Positions 20,033-32,089 of a DNA stretch of 64,000 nucleotides are shown in pieces (within the stretch, counting starts at the first letter, position 1; each line of letters begins with the position of its first letter). Source of the DNA: Ephydatia muelleri (lineage: Eukaryota > Porifera > Demospongiae > Spongillida > Spongillidae). The DNA lies in the NCBI GenBank assembly GCA_013339895.1, contig JABACO010000008.1:9356758-9420757 (forward strand), read 5' to 3'. The notes below the pieces were generated by a model. That model ran no database searches, was not told where the DNA came from, and saw only the letters and a list, made by a program, of their open reading frames with translations. Both the position numbers and the translations under genes were made by a program.

Positions 20033-23000
20033 GAAGTAGTCACGTACTTGTTCTGTTCTTTGCCACCCAGGGCGTATCGGTCCATGCTCAGAGACAAGGA
20101 CGTGCAAGCCAAGGCGGCCATGCGCAAGGCCAGACAGGCCCAGCAGGATGGGCTGGACTTCCTGAATCTCTCAGCTGCCCGGAGGAAGGAGGAGGCGGCG
20201 GTCGAAGGGGAGCGACAGAGGAGCCACAGGGAGGGGAGGGTGAGGGCGCTGCTGGAGTTCAAGGGGAGCCTGGAGGCCAGCAGGGGGGCCATGGGGGCTC
20301 GACACCTCCTGAGGGAGGAGCGTGAGAGAAGACGGAAGGAAGCAGAGGAGGAAGAGAGGCGTGGCATTCTTGCCCGAGGGGGGAACCCAGTCGAGACGGC
20401 GCTGAGGGAGAGAAGGGTGAGGGAGTTTGAGGAGGGCAAGGAGACCCTGAAGAGAAGGGTGGAGGAGGGGAAGCTGAGGATTGTCGAGAAGCTTCTGGAG
20501 GAGGAGAGGCAGGGCAAGAGGAAGCAGCAGCAGGGGCGCACGCCGAATGCAGCACGCCACTCGATGATAGGGAAGTGGAGGGCCCACCAGAGACACAAGG
20601 AGGAGCGATCCAAGAACCGCTCCGAAAGGCGATCCGGAATCGAAAGTCGTCTCCTTGAGGGGAATAGCCTCTCTAAAGGGGATATCCTCATGAATGAGGG
20701 GGGAGCCCCTGGCAGAGGAGGTGGGCTTGGTGGCAATGGAGATGCGACATCATCGGAGTCAGACGATGAGGATATTGGAATGCCGCACGACAGAGAAGTG
20801 CCCAATGGAGAAGAAGAGAGTCTGGCTGAGCCGGAGATTAGGGGGTTATGGGATACCACCGCTGGAGGGCACAGGAGAGTCAGCCTGAAGGTGGTGGAGG
20901 GTGATGATGGTGATGGTGATGACACAGGGGGACATGTGGGCATTCAGAGAAACAAGGCTCAGCAGGAAATGATGTCACGGACAATGGACAGTTTGAGACA
21001 GAGCATTGTCAGTAAACAGGTGGCTGGTGGCAAGGAGTTCAAGGTACATGATACAAACCTGCGGCCTTTCCAGCATTTCCCCTTCCTACTCCTCCCCCTC
21101 CCTCCATTCCTCCTCCCGTCCTCTTTCCCCTTATCCCCTCCCCCCTTCCCCCTTTCTTTCCTTCCCCCTTCCCCCTTTCTTTCTTTCCCTCCTTCCCTCC
21201 CTCATCCCTCCTCCCTTCCCTCCCTCACCTCTCTCATTCCTCCCTCCCTTCCCTCCCTTCCCTCCCTTCCCTCCCTCACCTCTCTCATCCCTCCCTTCTC
21301 TCCCTCCACCTCTCTCATCCCTCCCTCCCTTCCTTCCCTTCCCTCCCTCACCCCTCCCTACAGGGACAAGCATTTCTAGCCAAACCAGATGAGGTAGTCT
21401 TTGAGGATTTTGATGTGGGTGTGGTGTACCGCAAGCGTCTCCAGCTGACCAATGTCTCCTACACCATCAACCACTGCAAGCTGGTGGGCGTGAGCGAGGG
21501 GCTGGGGGACTTTGTCTCTGTCGAGTTCAGCCCCCCAGGGGTGATGTCTGCGGGACTTACATGCCCCATGGAGGTCACCTTTGAACCCAAGGTGTGTGTA
21601 TGTGTGTACAGTGTGAGGGGGGAGTGCATGTGTGTACAGTGTGAGGGGGGAGTGCATGTGTGTACAGTGTGAGGGGGGAGTGCATGTGTGTACAGTGTGA
21701 GGGGGAGTGCATGTGTGTACAGTGTGAGGGGGAGTGCATGTGTGTGCAGTGTGAGGGGGAGTGCATGTGTGTACAGTGTGAGGGGGGGAGTGCATGTGTG
21801 CACAGTGTGAGGGGGGAGTGCATGTGTGTACAGTTGTGTTAATGTGTGTGATGCATTTGTGTGCATGTGTGTGTGATAAGTGTGATGTTATTGTACACTT
21901 TGGTAGTCAAGTTAAATTTTAACTATTATGTTCACAAGTCTAAATGGGAACCGTCTGTTCTCTGCCATTAATTAAACTCAATTACCCTTTTTGACAATAC
22001 CCTTCTCACTAGATCATCTCCTTCTTCCCCAAGAGTATGCTTGGCTATTTGAATTCTGTGCTCTGTAAATGCAAGACCATGCTATATGGTACACTGGTAC
22101 ACAGTAGAGAATTATAGCCTACCACCATTGGAATAGGGTTACTGCTTTGCCCGTATCCAATGAATTTGCTGCTATGCACAAATTGAAATGGCCACAGCAA
22201 ACTATTTTAACAGTGGCAGTTTTTGTTAGCCTACACACACTCACTGTTTGGTGCTTGAGCCTTGCACTTTGTGCTTCCACAGCTGGATGCAGACCTGAGC
22301 GGCTCCATACTGATGATGGCCCAGACAGGGCCTTTTGCCATCCCCGTCAGATGTCTCAGTAAGAAATGCATTGTGACCGTGGAAAGTGCACAGGTGGATT
22401 TTGGGAAGGTGTGCATGGGAGAAACTGTCCAGCAATGGGTGACAGTCCGCAACAGGGGTGCCCTGCCCACACACTTCCAATTAAAGTCGCTGAAACAGCA
22501 ACCTGTCGTAGCACAGGTAAGTTATATTGGTGGTGTTGAAGGGGAGAGTGGAGTGGTGAAGGAGAGTGGGAGAAAGAGGGTGGGAGGGTGATAGTGGGAG
22601 AAGAGGTGGGAGGGTGATAGTGGGAGGAAGATGGAAGTGGGAGGGGATAGTGGGAGGAAGGGGTGGGAGGTGATAGTGGATGAAGAGGGGAATGGGGGTG
22701 ATAGTGTGATGAAGAGGGGAAGTGGGTGTAGTTGGGAGGAAGAGGAAGTGGGAGGGTGATAGTGGAGGAAGGTGGGAGGGTTATAGTGGGTATGAGAGGG
22801 GAAGTGGGGTGATAGTGGGATGAATGGATGACGAGGGGAAGTGGGGGTGATAGTGGGAGGAAGGGAAGTGGGGGTGATAGTGGGAAAAGGAAGCGATGCT
22901 CGAGTTTGGAGGGGAAGATGTATGTAAATCAGTCCAGGGCAGAGAGAAAAGCACCTTGGATGTCTCCTCTTAGGATACCTTGGCATCGACCAAGGATGGC

Positions 23001-23776
23001 AGCATCAGGTCTGTGTGGGCCTCTGGCAGACAAGAGTGCAGCCAGCATCATGAGCACGGTGGAGTTCCACCCTCCTCCCCAGCCCTACACACTCTGCACC
23101 TCAGCAACGCTGACGTGTCGGTCGGCAGTGGAGCTGACGCCCCCGCGCGGTCACAGTCTGGAGCTGGAACCGGACCCCCACGTGCCTGGCCTGGAGCCCA
23201 TGCGCACCGAGGGTGGTTCGAGTCCATTGCAGACCTGCAGTCCCGACCGTGCCGAGGGGGGCGGGGACAGTGTTGTAGCCATGGCGACTGTCCCTAAAGT
23301 TAGTGGGGTGCCTGGAGGAGGAGTGTCAGGGGAAGTGGACAATGGCTCTTCAGACAGTGGACCAGATCTGTGTATTAAAATAGGAAAGGTAAGTTAAGTT
23401 TCAATGGCATGTATGTTGTACATGTGTATGTGTGTGGTTATGTGTGGTTATGTGTGGTTATGCATCTATATATTGTATGTGTGCGCATGCCTCTGTGATG
23501 TAGTGTGTGTGCATGTGTACATGTGTGGTGTAGTGTGTCTAAAGCTGTGATGTTGAGACAAGGGGGAGGTACCGTATAGCAGGGAACTTTCGAGGGTGAA
23601 GACGCAGTTTTTTTTTTTGGACTGTCAGCAAAGGTTTTCTTCCGAAATTTAATTTCTTTTGGCCACACTCTTACATAACAAGCGGCATCCTGTGAAAGGG
23701 GTGTCATCCCGCAATATGCGAATGTTTGCACCCTTGAAGTTTTCCAGCTATACAGTATGTAGATGACTGGGATTGT

Positions 23777-23861
<85 letters not shown>

Positions 23862-26800
23862 GTGTGTGTTATGTGTGTGTGTGCGTGTCTGTGTGTGTTG
23901 TATGTGTGTGTGCATGTCTGTGTGTGTGTGTGTGTTGTGTGTGTGCACGCAGTTGGTCTATTTACATGACCAGTGCAGAGGGAATTAATGTTCTCAAGGC
24001 ACTTATTCATGCTGGCATGGCTGGTGACATGCTCTCCGCTTGTGATGACACCTTTTTTGGGGGTGGGCACAGCTGACAGAAGGTGACATTGAGGGATTCG
24101 GGTCCCTGAATCTCGAGCTTGTCTTTGCGCCCTCGACGATTGGACAGTATGGGACGGAATTCTCCCTCACCTTCTCACACCCTTCCGTCCAACCTGTGAG
24201 TGTGGGGGACCTAGTGAGCCCTGTATAGTCATCACTGCCACCGTCACACGTCTCGTTCCTTTTGCTATGGGGTGTGGGTGTGGTCGTGCAGGTCACCATC
24301 ACAGCACACGGAGAAGGAACAGACTTACCCATCTTTGTGGAACAAGACGTGATGGACTTCCATATCTGCATGTTAGACAGGTCCTACCAGAATTCTCTGG
24401 TTATTAGCAACAGGTTAGTTGGACAATAACGGATGTGTCACTTGAGCTGTACCTCCAACAACTCTTCCCTCCTCCCCCCCCCAAATTTCTTCCCTTAACC
24501 CCTACCATCCCACCAACATGCGCGCGGCTGCCAGGGCTACCACAGCCCACTCTGTGGAGGTGTGCATTCCAAAGGCACTCCACACCCACGTGCAGGCGCT
24601 CCCCAAGCAGGCCGTCATAGCCGGTGGTTCCTCCGTGGGTGTTCAGCTCAAGTTCCACCCCACGCCAGATGTTTTCGCCTGCTGTTCTGAGTACATGGAC
24701 GCGGCTTCCGGTACTCTGGAGGTGCCGACGAGGGTGGAGGTCAAGGGTCAGGTGAGGGTCCAGCTCCACCCTTCAAGCACATCAGGCCCATCCTCCTCTT
24801 TTTTGCACACTTCCGTCCTCTGTCTTGCCCTCCTTCTCCCCTAGACCAGGCCTGTTCTGTTCACGCTCAGGGCACAGCTGACCGTGTCCGATGTTGAATT
24901 CAGTGTCCCGCTGCTAGACTTTGGGGGGTGCACACTGCAGGAGACTGTGGTCGCCCCCCTTGGGATCATCAACAAGTCGACCCTACCACAGTCGTTTGGC
25001 TTTGTTCATCTGCCCGAGGTACGCAACACATATGTACGTGCACACACATCACATACACACACAGCACACATCACATTCACATGCAAACAAACACACACGT
25101 ATACAACATACTGCATATCCACACATCCATACAGACACATACACAGACACACACATACACAAGCATGTAAACTCTGACAACAAATATATAGCACAAGTAG
25201 TACAACATAAAGACTACCAGAAGAGTGTTGAACAACTCAATGATGTGAATAAGCATACAACGCAGTATATATTTTACACGTCCTGGCCACACCCACTGTT
25301 CCCCACCTCCATCCACCCCATCACCTCCACAGGAAGTCTCCATTCAACCCAATGACGGCTTTGGCACACTTCTGCCCCTGGAGTCTCTGAGCCTGGACGT
25401 CCTATTCTCTCCCAGGAAACCCCGCCACTACAGCTTCCAGCTCACCTGCCTGACAGACGCCAACAGGTCAGTGTGTGCAGAAGGATTATATGGCTACCTT
25501 CAACATGATGCTAGAACGTTCCAATACCAGGGTGGCCTTATTGAGGCTTGGCTGCCATCGCTGGCAGTCTACCGTGTGGCTCTGTCTTAATAGTTCCCTC
25601 TAAGATGAAATGCCTCTAGCCTTTATTAATTTTTTATGGATGGCTGTATACAACGCCATGACAGACACTCCGATCCTCAGTGCGTAAGAAGCAATTTGTA
25701 GAGGACACTTCAGACTTCTAGAATATCATAAAAATTGAAATCATGAAAAAACATATGCTAGGTCCCTCTTCTGTGGAAACGATCCCATTTCTTGTTATGT
25801 GTTCCGACTTTTTTTTTTCTTCTTTTCTCACCTTTCCCCCCTCCCTTCCCCCCTCTCCCCTCGCCACAGACGCTTTGAGCTCCCTTGCACGGGCAAAGGA
25901 GTCATGACCTCCCTGGTGCTCTCTGAGAACTGCCTGGACTTTGTACCCACATCTCTTGGTTGCACGTCCACAACCAGGGTGACGCTGACCAATCAAAGGC
26001 TGAGCCGGCTGAGCAGTGCCGCCATCAGGGGGGAAGGCCCCCCGCAGGGGCCAAAGATGTTTGAGTTTTGCCCCCCGGAAGGGTGTCCTGTGACCCTGTG
26101 CCCTCTCACAGGCACTGTGGAACCTGGGAAGGTGTGTATGTTTATGTGTGTGCGAATGTATAATATAAATATTATAGTAAATGTATGTATGTATGTATGT
26201 ATGTAGTTATGTATGTATGTATGTATGTATGCATGTATGTATGTATGTATGTATGTATGTATGTATGTATGTATGTATGTATGTATGTATGTATGTATGT
26301 ATGTATGTATGTATGTGTGTATGTATGTATGTATGTATGTATGTATGTATGTATGCATGTATGCATATAAATGATTCACATCTCTGCTGTTAGAGTGTGA
26401 GTGTGGAGGTGAATGTGTGCATGCATTTGGATCCCCGAGAGGTGATGGAAGAGGCCCAACTCCTCTTCAAGCAGGCTGCTGAAGCAGAGCAGAACAAGCC
26501 AGACCCACCAGTGGTCATTGTGGAAGAACCCTCCTCCCCTGTACGTTGTGAGGACGTCCTTATAAGGGTCCTAGTTAATACATAAGGGATTACTGAGACC
26601 TTCCAGAGAAGTTAACATTTCTTCTGAAGGAATAGAAAGGGCTCCTAGAAGCAATTTTGGGTTTCTTCTTAAGGTGCCATTGGGTTTGGTTTCCTTCTTC
26701 TTAGAGTGCCATTGGGTCTGATTCCTTCTTAGGGTGCCATTGGGTCTGATTCCTTCTTAGGGTGCCATTGGGTCTGATTCCTTCTTAGGGTGCCATTGGG

Positions 26801-29800
26801 TCTGATTCCTTCTTAGAGTGCCATTGGGTCTGATTCCTTCTTAGGGTGCCATTGGGTCTGATTCCTTCTTCACCCTAGAAGGAACCGACCTGTGGCACCT
26901 TGAAAAGGAACCAGACCCATGGCTCCTTAAGAAGGAACCAGACCCAATGGGCCATTTGGTCTGGTTCCTTTTCAAGGAGCCATGGGTCTGGTTCCTTCAT
27001 AAGGAGCCATGGGTCTGGTTCCTTCTTAAGGAGCCATGGGTCTGGTTCCTTTTTAAGGAGCCATGGGTCTGGTTCCTTTTTAAGGTACCATGGGTCTGGT
27101 TCCTTCGAGGGTGCTATGGATTTGGTTCCCTCTTTCTTGTGCAGAAGAAGTCGAAGGCCCAGGGGAAGGCATCCAGGGCTCCCTCCAGCAAGTCCAGCAC
27201 ACAGCCTCCTCCTCCCCCTCCTCCTGCAGCCATGGGAACCAAGGCTGATCCAAGCCAGCTGGAGAAGCCAACTGAAGGGTAGAGTACCACTGTGCTACTG
27301 TGTTAACCACTGTGTTAAGAGCACACCACTGTGTTAAGAGCACCACTGTGTTAAGAGCACCACTGTGTTAACCACTGTGTTAAGAGTACCACTGTGTTAA
27401 GAGTACCACTGTGTTAAGAGTACCACTGTGTTAAGAGCACCACTGTGTTAAGAGTACCACTGTGTTAACCACTGTGTTAAGAGTACCACTGTGTTAAGAG
27501 CACCACTGTGTTAAGAGTACCACTGTGTTAACCACTGTGTTAAGAGTACCACTGTGTTAAGAGCACCACTGTGTTAAGAGTACCACTGTGTTAAGAGTAC
27601 CACTGTGTTAAGAGTACCACTGTGTTAAGAGTACCACTGTGTACTGTGTTAAGAGTACCACTGTGTTAAGAGTACCACTGTGTTAAGAGCACCACTGTGT
27701 TAAGAGTACCACTGTGTTAAGAGTACCACTGTGTTAAGAGTACCACTGTGTTAAGAGTACCACTGTGTTAAGAGTACCACTGTGTTAAGAGTACCACTGT
27801 GTTAAGAGTACCACTGTGTTAAGAGCACCACTGTGTTGAGAGTACCACTGTGTTAACCACTGTGTTAAGAGTACCACTGTGTTAAGAGCACCACTGTGTT
27901 AAGAGTACCACTGTGTTAAACACTGTGTTAAGAGCACCACTGTGTTAAGGTATGCATGTGTACATTGTTACACTTCAATCTTGCCGTGTTACATGCTTCT
28001 TTTGTACTTGACTTACATGCATACTGAAGAGTTTACTTCCGTTGGTGTCAGACTATGCTAATTCAACTTTTTAAAATTACTGTACTAATTATGTGACTTG
28101 ATGAGACATGGTAGACCACATTCCACATGCAGTCCTGTCCTCCTCCCCATCCAGATCAGACCTCTGGTGGCAGGCGTACAGCAACCTTCTCTGCAGCTTC
28201 CATGACACGCATCTCCACTTCTCCATCCCATGCTTCTGCTCTCGCGTCGTAGGCTCCACCCCTCACGATGGAGGCCCCTCCCCCTCCGATCAGCCCCCGT
28301 ACAGACTCGAGGACACACTGTATCTCGACGTTTCCACTCCCATTCTGAGGCCATCGCTGGTCGTCACCTCGGATAATGGGAGGACTGCAGTTACATTTGG
28401 GGCTGTCAGTAGAGGTGGGTGTGGCTAGCATGTTGGGGAAATCCCCTCTTTATGTGATCTCATTTGAAATAGGGAATGCAGTGTCAAGGAGAGTGACCAT
28501 CAAGAATATTTCAGACAAGTTCTTACATGTAAGTGCAAGAGTGCTTGATAATGAGTGTTGTCATGAAAAACACTTATCTAGTATATATGTGGTGTGTGTG
28601 TGTGTGTGTGTGTGTTTAGATAGTGCCTTCCCTATTGGATCCATGTGGGCCATTTGAAATCAGAAATCCTGTGAGAGGTCTGGCAGCTGGAAGCTCTCAA
28701 ACAATCCTCATCCAGTTCTCTCCCAGGCTCGACACACAGGTGAGGTCACAGAATTAGCAGCCAGGTGCACTGTAGTGTGCCCATACTTCTGACTTCTCCC
28801 CCCTCCCCAACCCTCCCCACCATCATTCTCCTCCTCCCCTTCCCACCATCATCCCCCTCCAATCATTTTGTCCTCTCCCTTCTTTCCCGTCACTTTATTT
28901 GGATTCAGTATTTGGAGCCTCTCAAGTTCAAGTATGGCTCTTCACATCTTCAAGTCCAGCTATCTGGCCAAGGTGTGACTTGCAGAGTGGAGGTGACCCC
29001 AGAGGGACAGCTAAACATGGGTGATGTCATAGCTGGGGACAGTGCATCTCGCACCATCAAGGTTCTCTGACACTGTTGCTATGCCAACATGTCTGTGAAT
29101 CAGTAACCCTTCTCCTTCTCTCTCTTCCTCCCTCTCTATCTCTCCTCCCTCCCTTCTCTCTCTACCTCTCTCCCCCTCCCCTCTCCCCTCTCTCTTCCTC
29201 TCTCTCCCTCCCCTCTCTCCCTCCCTCTCCCCTCTCTCTTCCTCCCTCCCTCTCCCACCCCACACACACTTTGCCCTCGTAGCTAACAAATATTTCAGAA
29301 CTGGAATTGGACTATGTGTTGAGGATGGATGGTGTTGATGTGGGTGGTCAAATAAGAGGGTTAGGTACGCTGGTCACATGACTCATTAGTGCATGTGGGT
29401 GTGACCCTGGTGATATCCAGGAAATGGGAGTGGCAGTGTTGGATGCAGGAACCTAAATGGACAACAAGTGTTCACATGTGTGCCCAGCCGAGGCAGAATA
29501 CTGGCAGGTACGTGTGTGTGTGTGTGTGTGTGGGGGGGGGGTATGTGTCTGTGTATATGTGTGCATGTGTATAACTACTGATTCTGTAATTATGGAGTTC
29601 AGGATAGTACTGGCTCAGGTGTGTAGACTCCCACCACACTTGTGTACTACATGCACACACTTCTCTTCCTCACCTCCATCACTCACACCTGCACTTCCCC
29701 CCTCACCTCCACCACTCCCTAGGGTCCACACAAGACGTGGTGGTCAGTTTCTCACCTGACCGCCAAAGCCACTGGTATGAGGATGTGCTTCACATAGATG

Positions 29801-31027
29801 TGAATGGCCAGGTAGATGCAAGTGTGTGTGTGTGTGTGTGTGCATGTGTATATGTGTGTATGTGTGTATATATGTATGTGTATGTGTGTATATGTGTGTG
29901 TGTATATGTGTGTGTGCATATGTGTGTGTATGTGTGTTATGTGTATGTGTATGTGACATGGGGGGGCCCAGCCATCTTATGTGTGCAACACACCTGTGTC
30001 CTGTTCTACTCACGTTTTCCATCTCTAATTATTGTATTTGCTCGTCTTATTTCTACACCACACGCACACTCTCACACCACTCACACACGTGTACACACAT
30101 GCACACACACATATCACATCACCACACCACATCCCCCCACCTCTGCTGCACAGGAAACCAGTGCCATCAGCTTGAAGGGGCGTGCTTGGACCTCCAACAT
30201 GTTCCTCCACATCCCTGATACACCTTCTCCGAAGAGAGAGTCCTTGGAAGCCCTCCCCACCCAAACCACACCTCCAATCCTCACCCTGCAGTTTGATGGA
30301 TGTCGCGAGGGGGAGAGTGTGACCAAGGTCCTCCAAGCGGGGTGCATCAAGAGTGCTCTGTCAAAGAAGGTGTGTACACAAATGATATGAAGCTGATGCA
30401 GAGTTGATACAGAGCCAATACAGAGCCAATACAGAGCCGATACAGAGCCAATACAGAGCCGATACAGAGCAGATAGTCTAACCTGCATTAGAAAACAGAG
30501 TTGTTTGGTCGTAACTACACAATCTCGAGTGTAAATGCATGCAAGAGTATAGTAGCATAATTGTGACCATCCAGGACTGGGGAGGTGACTACTGGTATAT
30601 AATCCAGTGCGCCATTAACCCTATTCACTCTCACACCTGCATCCCATAGAACTCTGGTGAAGTCTCCATTGAACCCCCATCGAATGGGGTGAAGTGCTTT
30701 GCCATTGAGCCATTGAAGGTACACAGTTGACAGAATTTCCTGTGTCAAGAAATTAACCCTTATGTGCCACAATTGCGTTACTGTACAACCTTACTTCTCC
30801 AGACTACCGTTGAAGCTGGCACCATTAAGAACATCACCATCACATTCACACCCAACAAGAACAGCTCTGACAACATCACCACATCCACCACCACAGTAAG
30901 TCACCTAGCTCCCAACAGGGGAGATCCCCTTAACCTCACCTGTCCTTCATCCAAAAAGGTCACTCTCAAGTCTGAAAGCACACAGCAATACAAGGTGGTC
31001 CTCATTGGAACAATACTGCGAAGCTGA
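17878..31027 (+). CDS. CFAP74: cilia- and flagella-associated protein 74
   Basis: Twenty-five exons: 17878-17932, 17987-18059, 18120-18263, 18921-19295, 20071-21043, 21364-21591, 22283-22516, 22974-23388, 24073-24195, 24292-24413, 24535-24751, 24845-25018, 25333-25466, 25870-26131, 26394-26540, 27145-27278, 28155-28414, 28473-28528, 28620-28739, 28909-29061, 29283-29364, 29723-29811, 30154-30369, 30650-30718, 30803-31027. Phases chain everywhere except exon 8, which is one base out. Total is ~1,690 residues (human CFAP74 is about 1,580). Residues 1-540 are charged coiled coil; the rest is a series of Ig-like ASH/PapD-type domains. Family phrases include [49 protein letters not shown] and [22 protein letters not shown]74 is a component of the axonemal central apparatus (C1d projection). 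An X-box-like site precedes the gene. Confidence 0.92.
18470..18895. repeat. (CCCCT)n pentanucleotide array, ~420 bp
   Basis: About 84 near-perfect CCCCT units in CFAP74 intron 3, with one unit shortened near 18741. The minus strand is (AGGGG)n, strongly G-quadruplex-prone. The 170-220-codon frames on both strands are artefacts of the 15-bp super-period. Confidence 0.97.
19812..20033. repeat. (CA)n microsatellite, CFAP74 intron 4
   Basis: Imperfect CA repeat with ACACATA and ACGCAC interruptions, ending 38 bp before exon 5. Confidence 0.95.
21070..21360. repeat. CCCTCCCTTC-type pyrimidine tract, CFAP74 intron 5
   Basis: Long degenerate C/T tract directly before the exon 6 acceptor (CTACAG|GGACAA). 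It gives open frames in several phases, so the 443-codon frame that continues past exon 5 is not real beyond the donor at 21044. Confidence 0.85.
21592..21835. repeat. ~30-bp GTGTACAGTGTGAGGGGGGAGTGCAT minisatellite
   Basis: About eight copies in CFAP74 intron 6, beginning right at the exon 6 donor, differing mainly in the length of the G run. Confidence 0.9.
22525..22890. repeat. degenerate GGGTGATAGTGGGAGGAAG repeats
   Basis: G/A-rich units of ~18-36 bp filling CFAP74 intron 7. Confidence 0.75.
23783..23945. repeat. (TG)n microsatellite, CFAP74 intron 8
   Basis: About 38 perfect TG units, then degraded ones. Confidence 0.95.
25020..25165. repeat. CA-rich microsatellite, CFAP74 intron 12
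   Basis: Degenerate ACACA sequence after the exon 12 donor. Confidence 0.7.
26178..26355. repeat. (GTAT)n tetranucleotide array, ~175 bp
   Basis: About 44 GTAT units with a few GCAT or GTGT variants in CFAP74 intron 14. Confidence 0.95.
26680..27115. repeat. 27-28-bp tandem array with an inverted centre (CFAP74 intron 15)
   Basis: Left block: about six copies of GTGCCATTGGGTCTGATTCCTTCTTAG (26700-26880). Centre, ~26878-26950: two to three copies in reverse-complement orientation (GGAACCAGACCCATGGCTCC). Right block: about six direct copies of a variant, GGAGCCATGGGTCTGGTTCC (26955-27115). The direct/inverted/direct order can fold into a long hairpin. Confidence 0.85.
27284..27952. repeat. 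17-bp TACCACTGTGTTAAGAG minisatellite, ~670 bp
   Basis: Roughly 38 copies, starting beside the exon 16 donor, alternating between GTACCAC and GCACCAC and with occasional short AACCACTGTGTT units. It fills most of CFAP74 intron 16. Confidence 0.95.
29100..29265. repeat. CTCTCCCTCC-type pyrimidine tract, CFAP74 intron 20
   Basis: Degenerate C/T tract before exon 21. Confidence 0.75.
29818..29955. repeat. TG/TATG microsatellite, CFAP74 intron 22
   Basis: Mixed GTGTGTA/GTATGTG units right after the exon 22 donor. Confidence 0.8.
30398..30475. repeat. 10-bp ATACAGAGCC repeat, CFAP74 intron 23
   Basis: About seven copies of (A/C)GATACAGAG / CAATACAGAG. Confidence 0.85.
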
Positions 31028-31090
31028 CAGTCCTTCCTCTCATCATAAGCTCATTTGAGTATTAAAAAAAGAAGTGTTCTGAAAATTCAT

Positions 31091-31096
31091 AATAAA
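31091..31096 (+). terminator. polyadenylation signal AATAAA (CFAP74)
   Basis: AATAAA 64 bp after the CFAP74 stop. The convergent eIF4G gene ends only 84 bp further on, so the two 3' UTRs must nearly meet or overlap. Confidence 0.75.
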
Positions 31097-31179
31097 TTTC
31101 ACATTTACAAATAGGACGCAATGATGCTACCATAGGGCACCCAAAATATGGTATTGGACATACAGAAAGTTTACATCAA

Positions 31180-31848
31180 TCACGATTGCCTTCCTTCAGA
31201 GGTGCCTTCAGGGTCAGATTCCCTTTCGGCACTCTCCAACCAATCGAAGAAGCCCTTTACGGACATGATGGCTGTGCCCTTCCCCTCCACCCCCTCCTGT
31301 GCACGGTCCCTCCACGTGTAGCAAGAGTTCTCTCCGACCACCTCACAATCGTACACTGCATTGAACATCTGATATAAGAGCTCTGTAGATACAAGATGGG
31401 ATGTGTTCAAAGAAACAGCACCAGTACGAGCTAGCACCCCCTACACCACACAAGCACACCCTACCCTTCCACATCCACATCACACAAACATGCTATCACA
31501 CCACTACCCAACCCGCAGCAGTTAATTCTAAAGCATGCCACCCTTAGAGGCTCACTGGGGGGATGGTCCAGTTTGGCCACTGCCGCTTGCAAAGCCAACA
31601 GAACCTCCAACTCTAAATTCTCATCTGAGTTGACATATTTCCTCAGAATGACCAACCTCCGGTGAAACATTTCCTCTGCGTAGTGAGCATTGGAACCTTT
31701 ACCTGCAACACAAGCACATATTGTGGTAGCATCATACAGGGTTGTCAGGTCATGCTGGTGAGTCCTCACCTGTCACTGCACCCTGTACCATAGCAGTGGT
31801 GAGGGTTCTGATGAACGTGGGTGACCTACACTCCTCTGGTGTGCAGTT
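31180..31848 (-). CDS. EIF4G: eIF4G C-terminal W2 domain (three last exons)
   Basis: Exons (descending) 31848-31770, 31702-31556, 31382-31180; phases 1 and 1 chain to the stop. The middle exon has a proper donor after 'LDHPP' (CCA|GTGAGC). The product matches the end of eIF4G1/3: SPTFIRTLTTAMVQGAVTG, then a Leu-rich helix LEVLLALQAAVAKLDHPP, MFNAVYDCEVV, and the terminal GKGTAIMSVKGFFDWLESAE with acidic residues (the eIF4G W2 domain, which binds MNK kinases). The upstream domains (MIF4G, MA3) are not visible and should lie in or beyond the gap at 32090-33089. It could belong with the eIF4G-like N-terminal region at 37798-40032. Confidence 0.88.
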
Positions 31849-31984
31849 CTGTGAAGAGGGAAAGAGAGAGAGAGAGAGAGTAGGTGTGGTGTGTGGCACT
31901 TTCATTACATGGAGTAGACACTTGAGTAGGTGAGCGTGATGACTACACTAGTGAGCGTGATGACATCAATTGACAAGAGTGAGT

Positions 31985-32089
31985 GCGGGGGAAGACAAGG
32001 GGGTGAGGGTGAAGGGGAGATGAGGGAGGGTGAAGGGAGAGATGAGGAAGGGTGAAGGGGAGATGAGGAGGTGAGGAAGGGTGAAGGGG
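31985..32089. repeat. GGTGAAGGGGAGATGAGGA-type repeat running into gap
   Basis: G/A-rich ~20-bp units directly before the gap; the probable cause of the assembly break. Confidence 0.8.
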
